Positions 18,895 to 27,806 are shown, numbered from the stretch's first letter. The stretch is 64,000 bases of DNA from Vibrio sp. BS-M-Sm-2 (GCF_041504345.1 NZ_CP167894.1:1860001-1924000); one strand, 5' to 3'. Program-made: numbers and translations. Notes: generated from the sequence alone by a model not told the origin.

Positions 18895-19808
18895 TACCTC
18901 ACCCTCTTCATCAACATCCAAATGATCGCTAAACCAATACTTTCGCTGATCAACAGGTAATATAGAACCGGGCGACCTTCGTCGGTAAACATCAAGAAAT
19001 CAAAATTCTCAGGGCTCAGTATTGGCAGCATTGAGATAAAGACAAACGGCGTTGCACTGACTATCTTTGCTGAAATACGCGCCTCTGAAGTCATCGCAAA
19101 CTTCTTTCTTTCCATCGCTCTAGCTTCGAACATCTGACGGTTCAGACGCGACATGACCTCTTTCAATTGCCCACCACGCTGCATGTTGGCACGTAGGGTA
19201 ATCACAAAGAAATGAAATGACGGATAAGGAAATCGCTGGCAAGACTTACGAAAAACATCGTCCAGCGGCTCACCTAGCTTCAAGCGTTCTGCCATTCTTT
19301 TAAACTCTTTGCCAACCTCACCAGGAAGCTTGTTGCCGACAAAACCAATTCCTCGACCAATACTCTCTCCGGCAGATAGAGAGCTAGCCAACATGTTCAA
19401 TGCATCAGGAAAGCTCTCTTCAAATTGCTTACGGTCACGCTGTTTTAACCACAAGAAGCCCCATACCCAAGTTACAACCAATGCGCTACCAAGGACTAGC
19501 CAAGCTGGGAAACCGAATAGGTAGCGGTTCACTGCACCAGCTAAAACACTCACACAGCCACTAAATAAAACCACCTTTACACCAGCAAAAGAGCCCAACT
19601 GTCGCTTAACTTGATGAAAAAGGCTTGCTATCGAAGACCAACCTAAGCCATTGGATATCTGACTAAGTTGAATCGCTTGGCGAGGGGCTGTTGACGCTGT
19701 TTTTGTCTTATCATTTGATGGAAAATAATCATCAATTGAGTGACTCTTATTAGAAAAAATTACAACCAGCAGCAGGACAACGCCCCAAAACATTAATAGC
19801 CAATACAC
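18894..19808 (-). CDS. tadB: TadB inner-membrane platform protein
   Basis: A 304-residue type II secretion F-domain protein with an N-terminal membrane helix (LLMFWGVVLLLVVIF), a paired helix near residues 75-115, the cytoplasmic F domain with FPDALNMLASSLSAGESIGRGI, and C-terminal membrane segments. It starts four bases after tadA and couples to tadC at TAATG. It is the partner of TadC in the assembly platform. Confidence 0.92.
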   Translation of the reverse strand: MYWLLMFWGVVLLLVVIFSNKSHSIDDYFPSNDKTKTASTAPRQAIQLSQISNGLGWSSIASLFHQVKRQLGSFAGVKVVLFSGCVSVLAGAVNRYLFGFPAWLVLGSALVVTWVWGFLWLKQRDRKQFEESFPDALNMLASSLSAGESIGRGIGFVGNKLPGEVGKEFKRMAERLKLGEPLDDVFRKSCQRFPYPSFHFFVITLRANMQRGGQLKEVMSRLNRQMFEARAMERKKFAMTSEARISAKIVSATPFVFISMLPILSPENFDFLMFTDEGRPVLYYLLISESIGLAIIWMLMKRVR

Positions 19809-19812
19809 ACTG

Positions 19813-21096
19813 CTACCCCACTAATTCGATCGCATGAATCAACTGCTGTAGTTGTTGTTCACACCCAAAAAAGTGCGCTTTTTTAAAGAGTACCGAGCGG
19901 CTCATGACCCCTGAAGTGACATAGCGTCCCGACAACTTTCCATCACTCAACGCACCCTCGATTTGGAAGGTAAATAGTTCTTCAAGAACCACGCTCTCTC
20001 CCTCAAGGCCTACAACTTCGGAGATACTGATAATTTTTCTTGAGCCATCATGCAATCGAGTAACTTGCACGATGATATCGACTGCACTCACCACAGAGCG
20101 ACGAATCGCATCGATAGGCAAATTGTTGGTCGCCATCATTACCATCGCCTCAACACGTGATATTGCGTCTCGAGGACTATTGGCATGCAATGTCGACATC
20201 GAACCATCGTGTCCCGTATTCATCGCTTGCAGCATCTCAAAAGCTTCCGGGCCACGGCACTCACCAACAATGATGCGATCAGGACGCATACGCAGTGAGT
20301 TAATCACCAAATCTCGAGAAGTGATGGCACCAGTGCCTTCGGTTCCTGCAAGTCGAGTTTCCATTCGAGCAACATGAGGCTGCTGTAATCTTAGTTCTGC
20401 GGTATCTTCAATCGTGACAATTCGCTCAACCTCAGAGACGTGCTGTGACAACGCATTGAGCAAGGTTGTTTTACCAGAACCCGTACCGCCAGAGATTAAG
20501 ATATTCAAGCGACAACGAGCAGCCAATGCCAATAGTTGCGCCATCTCTTCACTAAGCGCTCCTAGCTCCGTTAACTTGTCCAAGTTAATCACTTGATGGC
20601 GAAACTTACGAATAGAAATCAAGGTTCCATCAAGAGCAATCGGCGCGATCACGATATTAACGCGACTGCCATCTTCCAAGCGGGCATCACATGTTGGTGA
20701 AGACTCATCAATACGACGCCCTACTCGACTTGCAATGCGCTTAGCAATCTCGATTAACTGTTGTTCATCAATAAACTGCACCTGTGCACGCTCTACCAAA
20801 CCATTACGTTCAATAAAGACCTGTTGATGGCCATTGATCATAATATCGCTGATGCTGTCGTCATCCATCAGCACTTGAAGTGGCCCTAAACCAACGAGCT
20901 CATTGATTAAACTGGTGACATACTCTTGCTTAGCCAATGTTGAAACAGGAAGCTGTTCACGATTAACCAACACCTCAATCGCGTGGCTCAGCTGCTTCTC
21001 TAACTCTTGAGTGGATAAAGACTCAATGGCACTCGCATCCAAAGCTTCAAATATTTGCTGACGAAGTTGAAGATAGACTTGTTTTGACTGTTGCAT
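19813..21096 (-). CDS. tadA: TadA/CpaF secretion ATPase
   Basis: A 427-residue type II/IV secretion ATPase that powers Tad pilus assembly, and in this family also retraction. Walker A is GGTGSGKT at 203-210, preceded by the N-terminal domain with MINGHQQVFIERNG. The acidic and His boxes are seen in IVTIEDTAELRLQQPHVARMETR, RPDRIIVGECRGPEAFEMLQAMNTGHDGSMSTLHAN. It lies 5 bases after tadZ and 4 before tadB. Confidence 0.95.
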   Translation of the reverse strand: MQQSKQVYLQLRQQIFEALDASAIESLSTQELEKQLSHAIEVLVNREQLPVSTLAKQEYVTSLINELVGLGPLQVLMDDDSISDIMINGHQQVFIERNGLVERAQVQFIDEQQLIEIAKRIASRVGRRIDESSPTCDARLEDGSRVNIVIAPIALDGTLISIRKFRHQVINLDKLTELGALSEEMAQLLALAARCRLNILISGGTGSGKTTLLNALSQHVSEVERIVTIEDTAELRLQQPHVARMETRLAGTEGTGAITSRDLVINSLRMRPDRIIVGECRGPEAFEMLQAMNTGHDGSMSTLHANSPRDAISRVEAMVMMATNNLPIDAIRRSVVSAVDIIVQVTRLHDGSRKIISISEVVGLEGESVVLEELFTFQIEGALSDGKLSGRYVTSGVMSRSVLFKKAHFFGCEQQLQQLIHAIELVG

Positions 21097-21101
21097 GCGA
21101 A

Positions 21102-22325
21102 CTACCTCTTAAGCCAAGAGAGCCATGACGTTTTGCTTTTCTGGACGACTTGCTCACCAAGAAGTATCGCCACCAACTGCGTTAACCCCAATTGCATCTC
21201 AGATCGAGTTTCAGTGATCAATTCGCCCTGAAGAAGGTATTGATTGGCCTTGTGATCGAACTCAACGTGGCAATTAGCGGCTTGTCCAAAGTGCTTCACA
21301 ACATCGGCTTTTGATACCGAGGCGGCATTACTCGGACGAGTGTGATTCATTACCGTCACTATGGTCATTGTTGGCAATTCAGCTTGTACACTGCCAACAA
21401 TTCGATTGAGCTCTCTCAACGATGAAACGGTAGCATCAAATACCAAAACTAATGAATCAACATCAGCCAGTGCTCGAGACAACTCTTGTTGGGTCAGCGC
21501 ACTGTGCGAATAGTCTTCAATGATGAATGAACTGTTCTGCTCTACTTGCTTAGTCAGTGCTTGAGTGTATTCATGCAATTCGCCACGACTGAAGTCTTGG
21601 GACTCGACCGCCAAAATAGAAAGATTGTTCTCTAAGCTCTGCACCAAATTCGAAGCCAAAGCCGTATCAACCGCAGAAACTAACGTCCCTTTTTGTACGT
21701 TACGCTTTTGGAATTTTTTCAAACCGAGCATTACGTCTAGGTTGCTGCCGGTATAGGTGTGGTCAACCAACAAAGTTGGTAGTGAGTGCTGCTTGGCTAA
21801 ACAACGAGAAACTTCACTCGCAATCAATGAGGTGCCCACTCCGCCTTTCACCCCAACAAAAGCAATTTGCTTAGCCTTACGGTTTCGAGCCACACCTTGA
21901 CGCTGCATATGATTGTGCAAAACACTTCGGTAAAAATCGGTCACCTCGACTTCGCTGGCAGGCCAAAATAGATAGTAGAAACCTAAGTCCTTTAAAGCAC
22001 GGATAGTGGTGATCGAATCTTCACTACCAATAACCACAACCGACAAGTGTGTCGGAAGTTGTAAGGCGATCTGCTGAGCATCTCGAACCACATTGTCGCT
22101 ATCGTTGAGATCAATCATCACCACTTTTAAATTCACGAATTCAGCCAGCTTTAAAGCACTTGCCGGTTGGTTTTCAAAAGCGACAGGCTCAGGCAGGCCT
22201 TCAAAACGAAAGGCTTTGTATAAATGAGCTCGGCAATCTTCACTCTGAAAAAGCACGGCACAATGGTTATCTACTTGAGGAGTTTGCTCATCCTTAGCAC
22301 TCAACTTATCGACTAAATTAAACAT
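21102..22325 (-). CDS. tadZ: TadZ/CpaE localization ATPase
   Basis: A 407-residue protein with an atypical receiver-like N-terminal domain (LKVVMIDLNDSD, LPTHLSVVVIGSED, YYLFWPASEVEV) and a ParA/MinD-type ATPase domain starting IAFVGVKGGVGTSLIAS at 155-170. The P loop ends in TS after GGVG, as in MinD-like proteins. TadZ marks the polar or focal site of Tad assembly. It starts 44 bases after the rcpB stop. Confidence 0.9.
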   Translation of the reverse strand: MFNLVDKLSAKDEQTPQVDNHCAVLFQSEDCRAHLYKAFRFEGLPEPVAFENQPASALKLAEFVNLKVVMIDLNDSDNVVRDAQQIALQLPTHLSVVVIGSEDSITTIRALKDLGFYYLFWPASEVEVTDFYRSVLHNHMQRQGVARNRKAKQIAFVGVKGGVGTSLIASEVSRCLAKQHSLPTLLVDHTYTGSNLDVMLGLKKFQKRNVQKGTLVSAVDTALASNLVQSLENNLSILAVESQDFSRGELHEYTQALTKQVEQNSSFIIEDYSHSALTQQELSRALADVDSLVLVFDATVSSLRELNRIVGSVQAELPTMTIVTVMNHTRPSNAASVSKADVVKHFGQAANCHVEFDHKANQYLLQGELITETRSEMQLGLTQLVAILLGEQVVQKSKTSWLSWLKR

Positions 22326-22369
22326 ATTCGTAAACCTAAAACTTGTTGAAGGAGCTGTAGTAAACGGAG

Positions 22370-22843
22370 TTACAGTGACTTTTCAGGGTTAACCATTGAT
22401 TGCCAGCGGTTACCGTCGGTATAGCAACCAAGTTTGCTATACCCATAATGCCCGACCTTTTGTTGCTGACAGACCTCTAGACGAACCTGCATATCCGTTG
22501 CAATCACAGACACGCTAAAACGATTTGATGTGTTGTTAACTTGATGCTCCACCTGCGACTGAGCAATATGGTTATTGGCAAGTACCTCATCCAGCACTGA
22601 CACTAGCGGCTGAGGTGATGAGCCATTCACGATAATTTGCCACTGAGCAGTACTGCCCTCTAATTGATAACGCTGAATAAAGGCTTCAAAGCGCTGCTCA
22701 ACTACAGTGTGATCCTGACTCTGTGCATTAAATTGATAGTGAATCGGCACCACTTCGATAGAGGTACCTTCAGGTTCAACGACATGGTCAGCGCATCCGG
22801 TGATGCCAAAGGCACATAACATTCCTAGTAAATAACGTTTCAC
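22370..22843 (-). CDS. rcpB: RcpB/CpaD-like Tad outer-membrane lipoprotein
   Basis: A 157-residue lipoprotein with signal MKRYLLGMLCAFGITGCADH (lipobox ITGC). Its C-terminus GCYTDGNRWQSMVNPEKSL resembles the conserved Cys-N-x-x-x-V-x-x-P end of CpaD pilus-assembly proteins, where it acts with the secretin. It occupies the rcpB position between rcpA and tadZ and overlaps rcpA by four bases. The name follows locus order and the C-terminal motif; overall sequence is poorly conserved in this family. Confidence 0.75.
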   Translation of the reverse strand: MKRYLLGMLCAFGITGCADHVVEPEGTSIEVVPIHYQFNAQSQDHTVVEQRFEAFIQRYQLEGSTAQWQIIVNGSSPQPLVSVLDEVLANNHIAQSQVEHQVNNTSNRFSVSVIATDMQVRLEVCQQQKVGHYGYSKLGCYTDGNRWQSMVNPEKSL

Positions 22844-24165
22844 TGTTTAAAGCCTCCGGCAGATAAAATTTCGCTCGCCCAACGCTGTTCGGCTTTGTCA
22901 TATTCACTGTCTAGCGCTAAGAAGCGCTTCAAAGTACCCGTTTTTTCCATTATCGGCAGTTGGATCTGATTCGCTTTAACGGGTTGAACTAAGTTGACCG
23001 TCGCCACTATCACGAGCTCGGTCTTATTACGTTCCGTTCCTGTGTGTCGGAATAACGCACCAAGAATCGGGATATCGCCAATAAACGGGATTCGAGTCAG
23101 CGATTCGCGCTCTTCACTATTCAGCAAACCACCCAGTACAAAACTTTGCCCATCCCCCAGCTCAACCGTCGTTTGTGCGCGTCGAGTCTTTAGAGCCGGT
23201 AAATCGTAGAGTTCGTTACTGTATTGAGCATCTAAAGAGCTCACCTCAGGGGTCAGTGCTAGCTTAATTTTGTCGTCTCTTAGCACCTTCGCCATCAACT
23301 CCAATCGAACACCAAACTCTTTATAGTCCACATTGGTGCCACCATCATTACTGGTCACGACCGGTAACTCTCCACCGACAAGAAAGCTCGCTTTCTCACC
23401 AGAGATCACCGATAGATTAGGCTCCGCTAGAATCTGACCAACCTGATCCGATCCCACCGCAGAAATCACAGAGACAATATCGCTAGCACTAAAATGGGTA
23501 AGCTGATCAACAAACATTCCTGCGTTACCAGCAGTGCCCACTTTGATGCCGAAATCTTGGATAAAAGAGTGAGATACTTCGGCGATAGTCAGCTTTACAT
23601 TGACCTGCTTGGTAGCGTTCACTTCAATGTTATTCACCACCCCTCGATAGCGACGCTTGGTCATAAACTCAATGCTTAAGTCATCAACTGGCGCTTCGTT
23701 TTCAGAAGAGAAGTTCTGTTCAACCTCTTCCTTTCCCAATAATTCACCGACCATCTGGTAAATATTGTCTTTCTCTAGTTCGGAAGATACAGGGCCACTC
23801 AAGATGATGTTTTCACCAATGCCATAAACAGTCACTTTGGCTTGTGGATACTGAATTTTTATCTGCTGTTCGACATCGGTATAGCTGCGATTCACGACCA
23901 GTTGTTGATTCACCAGTTCGTTGCCTTGTTGATCAAAGGCGATGAAAGTCGTGGTTCCTAGATGGCGGCCAAACACCACAATTTTGTGTTCGTCTATCAC
24001 CTGATAGTCCGCGACCTTTTGGTCAGAAATGAAGACAGAAGCCACATCACCGGAAACATTCACGGTTGTAGCCTGCCCCTCAGCAAGGTTGATTAGGCTA
24101 GCCGCTACTGCTAGCGGCGATAGCAGCCACAGCCCAGCAAAGGCTAATATTCGTTTAGTCATCAT
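22840..24165 (-). CDS. rcpA: RcpA/CpaC outer-membrane secretin of the Tad system
   Basis: A 441-residue secretin with signal peptide MMTKRILAFAGLWLLSPLAVAA, an N-terminal BON-like and pilus-secretin domain (GQATTVNVSGDVASVFISDQKVADYQVID) and the C-terminal secretin domain with ILAEPNLSVISGEKASFLVGGELPV and FGVRLELMAKV, then LGDGQSFVLGGLL. It forms the outer-membrane channel for the pilus. The start at 24165 follows rcpC by seven bases and has an AGTAGGG sequence upstream; an earlier in-frame codon would run back into rcpC. Confidence 0.93.
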   Translation of the reverse strand: MMTKRILAFAGLWLLSPLAVAASLINLAEGQATTVNVSGDVASVFISDQKVADYQVIDEHKIVVFGRHLGTTTFIAFDQQGNELVNQQLVVNRSYTDVEQQIKIQYPQAKVTVYGIGENIILSGPVSSELEKDNIYQMVGELLGKEEVEQNFSSENEAPVDDLSIEFMTKRRYRGVVNNIEVNATKQVNVKLTIAEVSHSFIQDFGIKVGTAGNAGMFVDQLTHFSASDIVSVISAVGSDQVGQILAEPNLSVISGEKASFLVGGELPVVTSNDGGTNVDYKEFGVRLELMAKVLRDDKIKLALTPEVSSLDAQYSNELYDLPALKTRRAQTTVELGDGQSFVLGGLLNSEERESLTRIPFIGDIPILGALFRHTGTERNKTELVIVATVNLVQPVKANQIQLPIMEKTGTLKRFLALDSEYDKAEQRWASEILSAGGFKQ

Positions 24166-24172
24166 GATTGCC

Positions 24173-24961
24173 CTACTTAAACCGATATTCGCGTATCTCG
24201 TCACGTTGACCAGATAAACTGATCACATCACTTGAGTCAGCTTCCAGATCGTCCGAAAATTCTTTACCAATTGACTTATGCACTTCAATCTCTGCAATGC
24301 GCTTAGCAATCGTCAATTGAGCAACCTGCCTATTGGTAACTTGCAGTACCAAGGTCACCTCGGTCACTTTTTCACTGCTTAAAGTACTCACCGAACGCTG
24401 TCGACTGACCATATCCAAAACAGGAACCTGAGCGAGCAACGGGGCCATAGTCAGGTGTTGAATGTCATCGACTCTCTTATCATTGGCCAAGTTTTGCTTA
24501 GGTGCCGACAACACTGAAATATCGACCAAGTCGCCAACACTGATCGTGCCACCAACGACATCCTCTCCCGGAACCGTCACGTTAAAAGGCACAAACCCTG
24601 GCTCAATCACTGTATTCAAGTAATCGGCTTGACCTGGGGAGGTCAATAACTCAGGTGTCACAATGCCACCTTGTTGCAAGGCCTGTTTGGCAAACAAACT
24701 TTGCTGCCAATTAAAACGAGTATCTTCAGTTAAGCCGTGTGAACCAGCTTGTTGACGCGTAAAGTAAACGGCTTCAACGTCGCGACGGACAAGCTTGTCA
24801 CCCTGAGCGACGTCCCGCTTCAATTGCCAAGCAAGTATCTTCGTTTCTACTTGATTTACTGACTGCGCAGGAATTTCTTTCGTAGCAGGCGTTTGTGTCA
24901 CGCCATAAAGCCCAATAGATATAGCAACAACTGCTAGACCAAGAATGATTTTTGAATTCAT
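24173..24961 (-). CDS. rcpC: RcpC/CpaB Flp pilus assembly protein
   Basis: A 262-residue protein with an N-terminal membrane anchor (KIILGLAVVAISIGLYGV), a SAF domain (VAQGDKLVRRDVEAVYFTR, then FVPFNVTVPGEDVVGGTISVGDLVDISV) and a C-terminal CpaB-type domain (VTEVTLVLQVTNRQVAQLTIAKRIAEIEV). CpaB/RcpC is a periplasmic part linked to the secretin. It sits eight bases after tadV. Confidence 0.9.
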   Translation of the reverse strand: MNSKIILGLAVVAISIGLYGVTQTPATKEIPAQSVNQVETKILAWQLKRDVAQGDKLVRRDVEAVYFTRQQAGSHGLTEDTRFNWQQSLFAKQALQQGGIVTPELLTSPGQADYLNTVIEPGFVPFNVTVPGEDVVGGTISVGDLVDISVLSAPKQNLANDKRVDDIQHLTMAPLLAQVPVLDMVSRQRSVSTLSSEKVTEVTLVLQVTNRQVAQLTIAKRIAEIEVHKSIGKEFSDDLEADSSDVISLSGQRDEIREYRFK

Positions 24962-24969
24962 TGTTTAAC

Positions 24970-25404
24970 CTATAATGATGCAGCTATAGCTAATAAGCTT
25001 GCCAAACAGATTGGTACTGCATAGGGGACGCCACGCTGTGTCCATCGAATATCGGCAGTCATTCGTCCTAACCACCACTGACTAATTGCTAATACACCAC
25101 CTAAAAAGCCAATAAGCAGCAGCGTAACGGCTATAAACTTAGAGTCGATCGCTAAGCTCAGTACCGCGAATAGTTTGCTGTCGCCTGCCGCGAGTATATT
25201 CATCTGAAATAACACACCACCAGCAAGTAGCACGGCAATCGGATGTATTAGGTGTTGAGCCTCACTGTGAAACTCCAGTCGCGATAAGGTCCATAACGCC
25301 ATGCACAACACCAAGCGGTTGCTGATCTCTCGGTATCGACAATCCGTATAACAGGCGTAGATTGCCATGGCGGCTAAAATAATTAGCCACCATAAGTTTT
25401 CCAC
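24970..25404 (-). CDS. tadV: TadV prepilin peptidase
   Basis: A 144-residue type IV prepilin peptidase of the short TadV class, an inner-membrane aspartyl protease that cleaves Flp, TadE and TadF. The two catalytic aspartates are Asp21 in CYTDCRYREISNR and the Asp of AAGDSKLFAVL; the C-terminal GVPYAVPI is also typical. The protein is almost entirely hydrophobic. It begins with GTG, with GAAGG seven bases upstream inside the flp gene, and its first base is the last base of the flp stop codon, so translation is coupled. Confidence 0.9.
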   Translation of the reverse strand: MENLWWLIILAAMAIYACYTDCRYREISNRLVLCMALWTLSRLEFHSEAQHLIHPIAVLLAGGVLFQMNILAAGDSKLFAVLSLAIDSKFIAVTLLLIGFLGGVLAISQWWLGRMTADIRWTQRGVPYAVPICLASLLAIAASL

Positions 25405-25640
25405 TAAAAGCCTTCAGAGCCAGCAGTAGAAAGTTCAACTGTATTTGCATCTGTAATGTTTTGAGAAATAGCAGCAACAGCATCGTTCAGAGCTGCTGTT
25501 AAACCGTCACCAAATACAGCAAGCACGATTGCAGACATGCACACACCAAGAATTGCGTATTCAATCGCAGTAACACCACGTTGGTCGTTTTTAAATGCCG
25601 CAGTAAACAATTGAGCTTTAACAAATAATTGAGTAATCAT
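25404..25640 (-). CDS. flp: Flp major pilin of the Tad pilus
   Basis: A 78-residue Flp prepilin. The leader MITQLFVKAQLFTAAFKNDQRG is followed by the Flp motif VTAIEYAILGVCMSAIVLAVFG, with Glu five residues after the processing glycine and the Glu-Tyr pair typical of Flp. The C-terminus is a short variable tail. The start at 25640 is chosen because GGAG lies six bases upstream; the longer open frame reaching 25736 has no signal. It is the first gene of the Tad operon, and only one flp copy is present. Confidence 0.92.
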   Translation of the reverse strand: MITQLFVKAQLFTAAFKNDQRGVTAIEYAILGVCMSAIVLAVFGDGLTAALNDAVAAISQNITDANTVELSTAGSEGF

Positions 25641-25963
25641 TACTTTCTCCAAAAAAGATAAATAGGTTGTTTTGTCTTCGGGAGAGAGAATATTCATTGC
25701 GCTATTTTTGAGCAATAAAAGAGTGACCAACTTCACGTTGTTCTGGCGTTTACTGTCGTTCTATTCAGTTTGGGTTCAGTTTGAGGGTGTTAAATCGTGA
25801 TATTTAGCCTAGGTAACAAGAAAAGTTTTTTCCGTGTTAGAGCATTTGGCGCTATGCGTCGCAAAAACATTGCGGTATGTTCAAGGAATACACTGATGGC
25901 AGACATAAGGTCTGCCTTAATGACACGTAACAAGCAATCACAATGAATTAGGTAAAATAAGTA
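25641..25963. other. Divergent intergenic region between flp (Tad operon) and avtA
   Basis: This 323-base stretch holds no gene. It contains an 11-bp-period direct repeat at 25767-25783 and a perfect 7-base hairpin (GGCAGAC/GTCTGCC) at 25898-25916, 47 bases before avtA. Nearby T bases after the hairpin are too few for a convincing terminator. I could not place a confident sigma70 promoter for either operon. Confidence 0.6.
25767..25783. promoter_or_regulatory. AGTTTG-N5-AGTTTG direct repeat, candidate PhoP/OmpR-family box upstream of flp
   Basis: On the plus strand AGTTTG occurs twice with a 5-base spacer, giving an 11-bp period; a looser TGTTAA follows at 25788. The published PhoP box is two TGTTTA-like hexamers with a 5-base spacer, sharing GTTT here. 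The site is about 130 bases before the flp start. Regulation by the PhoP-like protein at 12123-12803 is a hypothesis from layout only. Confidence 0.4.
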
Positions 25964-27217
25964 ATGCAGTTCTCTAAGTTTGGTGAAAAGTTTAATCGTT
26001 ACTCTGGAATCACTCGTTTAATGGATGATTTGAATGATGGCCTGCGCACTCCTGGCGCAATCATGCTTGGTGGTGGCAACCCAGCCGCTATCCCTGCCAT
26101 GCTCGATTACTTTAACCAAGCCAGTGCCGACATGCTCGCCAGTGGAGAACTCATCGCCGCCCTCGCCAACTACGATGGCCCACAGGGCAAAGACAGCTTC
26201 ATTAAGTCATTAGCTGCAATGCTAAAAGAGACCTATGGCTGGGACATCAGCGAGAAGAACATCAGCCTGACTAACGGCAGCCAAAGTGGTTTCTTCTACC
26301 TATTCAACCTGCTAGCTGGTCAACAACCTGACGGCTCACACAAGAAAATCTTGCTGCCGATCGCTCCTGAATACATCGGCTACGGTGACGCAGGGATTGA
26401 TGACGACATCTTTATCTCTTACCACCCGGAGATCGAGCTGCTAGAAAACCGACAGTTCAAATACCACGTCGATTTCGAACAGCTAAAAGTCGATGACTCA
26501 GTAGCTGCTATCTGTGCGTCTCGCCCAACCAACCCAACCGGTAACGTACTGACCGACGAAGAAGTACGTAAACTGGATAAGCTGGCGCGTGAGAACAACA
26601 TCCCACTGCTGATCGATAACGCCTACGGCCTGCCATTTCCAAACATCATCTTTGAAGACGTTGAACCGTTCTGGAATGAAAATACAATTCTGTGCATGAG
26701 CCTATCTAAGCTTGGTTTGCCAGGCGTACGCTGCGGTATCGTGATTGCGAGCGAAGAGGTTACCCAAGCGCTAACTAACATGAATGGCATCATCAGCTTA
26801 GCACCAAGCAGTGTTGGGCCTGCAATCGCCAACCACATGATTGAGAACGGTGACCTGCTGCGCTTAAGCAGCGAAGTGATTAAACCTTTCTATAAAGAGA
26901 AGTCTTTGCGCGCGGTTGAGCTGCTACAACAAGCGATCGATGACCCACGTTTCCGTATTCACAAACCTGAAGGCGCTATCTTCTTATGGCTATGGTTTGA
27001 TGAACTGCCGATCACCACAATGGAACTGTACGACAGATTAAAAGCTCGTGGTGTATTGATTGTTCCGGGTGAATACTTCTTTATCGGCCAAGAAGACGAG
27101 TGGGATCATGCTCATCAGTGCCTGCGTATGAACTACGTACAAGACGATGAAGCAATGCAAAAAGGTATTGCGATCATTGCTGAAGAAGTGAAAAAGGCTT
27201 ACAGCGAAAGCAAATAG
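25964..27217 (+). CDS. avtA: Valine--pyruvate aminotransferase AvtA
   Basis: A 417-residue PLP-dependent class I/II aminotransferase, the same length as E. coli AvtA. It transfers the amino group between valine or alanine and pyruvate or 2-ketoisovalerate. It begins MQFSKFGEKFNRYSGITRLMDDLNDGL; PLP-site segments include ASRPTNPTGNVLTDEE, IDNAYGLPFP and the Schiff-base lysine region SLSKLGLPGVRCG. It is monocistronic, divergent from the Tad operon and convergent with ibpA, with a shared terminator. Confidence 0.93.
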   Translation: MQFSKFGEKFNRYSGITRLMDDLNDGLRTPGAIMLGGGNPAAIPAMLDYFNQASADMLASGELIAALANYDGPQGKDSFIKSLAAMLKETYGWDISEKNISLTNGSQSGFFYLFNLLAGQQPDGSHKKILLPIAPEYIGYGDAGIDDDIFISYHPEIELLENRQFKYHVDFEQLKVDDSVAAICASRPTNPTGNVLTDEEVRKLDKLARENNIPLLIDNAYGLPFPNIIFEDVEPFWNENTILCMSLSKLGLPGVRCGIVIASEEVTQALTNMNGIISLAPSSVGPAIANHMIENGDLLRLSSEVIKPFYKEKSLRAVELLQQAIDDPRFRIHKPEGAIFLWLWFDELPITTMELYDRLKARGVLIVPGEYFFIGQEDEWDHAHQCLRMNYVQDDEAMQKGIAIIAEEVKKAYSESK

Positions 27218-27271
27218 AGATTTCCTAATCGGTCGTTCCTCCCTCTATGGAATGACGTTAGAAGGACAAAC

Positions 27272-27301
27272 AAAAAGAGCACCTCATGAGGTGCTCTTTC
27301 A
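27272..27301. terminator. Bidirectional terminator between avtA and ibpA
   Basis: GAGCACCTCA and TGAGGTGCTC form a perfect 10-base palindromic stem, with AAAAA on the left and CTTTC on the right. It can end avtA and the convergent ibpA transcript. Confidence 0.85.
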
Positions 27302-27345
27302 CTTTTACTTCCCGATAGTTTTTAGCTCTAAGGAGCTAACAGTAA

Positions 27346-27780
27346 TTAACCTTCTAGTAGGCTATTACCATTGATAGCAATCTTACGTGGTTGCATCGCT
27401 TCTGGGATTTCGCGTTCTAGGTCGATGTGAAGAAGACCATTTTCCATGCTTGCACCTACCACTTTTACGTAGTCAGCCAGTTGGAATTTGCGCTCAAAAT
27501 CGCGCTCTGCAATACCTTGATATACGAAGGTTTTCTCTGCTTCTGCTTTACGCTCACCTTTCACAATTAGCATGTTCTCTTTTTGAGTTAGATCTAATTG
27601 GTCATCAGCAAAACCAGCAACGGCCATAGTAATACGGTAGTTGTTCTCGTCTTTTTGCTCGATGTTGTATGGAGGGTAACCGCCAGAAGAGTTCTTCGAT
27701 GTGTTCGCTTCCATCATGTTGAATAGACGATCGAAGCCGATTGCGTTGCGGTAAAGTGGAGTGAAATCTACAGTTCTCAT
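27346..27780 (-). CDS. ibpA: Small heat shock protein IbpA (Hsp20 family)
   Basis: A 144-residue alpha-crystallin-type chaperone that binds unfolding proteins in inclusion bodies for later refolding by DnaK and ClpB. It begins [23 protein letters not shown] like E. coli IbpA; the crystallin domain spans about residues 35-125 ([30 protein letters not shown], then [19 protein letters not shown] and [13 protein letters not shown]). The leader carries a ROSE-type thermometer and a sigma32 promoter lies upstream, so heat control acts at two levels. Confidence 0.95.
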   Translation of the reverse strand: MRTVDFTPLYRNAIGFDRLFNMMEANTSKNSSGGYPPYNIEQKDENNYRITMAVAGFADDQLDLTQKENMLIVKGERKAEAEKTFVYQGIAERDFERKFQLADYVKVVGASMENGLLHIDLEREIPEAMQPRKIAINGNSLLEG

Positions 27781-27784
27781 AATG

Positions 27785-27806
27785 CTATCCTTTTAGTAAG
27801 CAATAG
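27785..27806 (-). promoter_or_regulatory. ROSE-type RNA thermometer hairpin over the ibpA ribosome-binding site
   Basis: On the minus strand CTATTGCT pairs with AGGATAG, enclosing the AGGA ribosome-binding site just upstream of the ATG. The anti-Shine-Dalgarno arm contains the conserved UUGCU with the bulged G typical of ROSE elements. Such hairpins melt at heat-shock temperature and occur before ibpA in gamma-proteobacteria. Confidence 0.8.
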
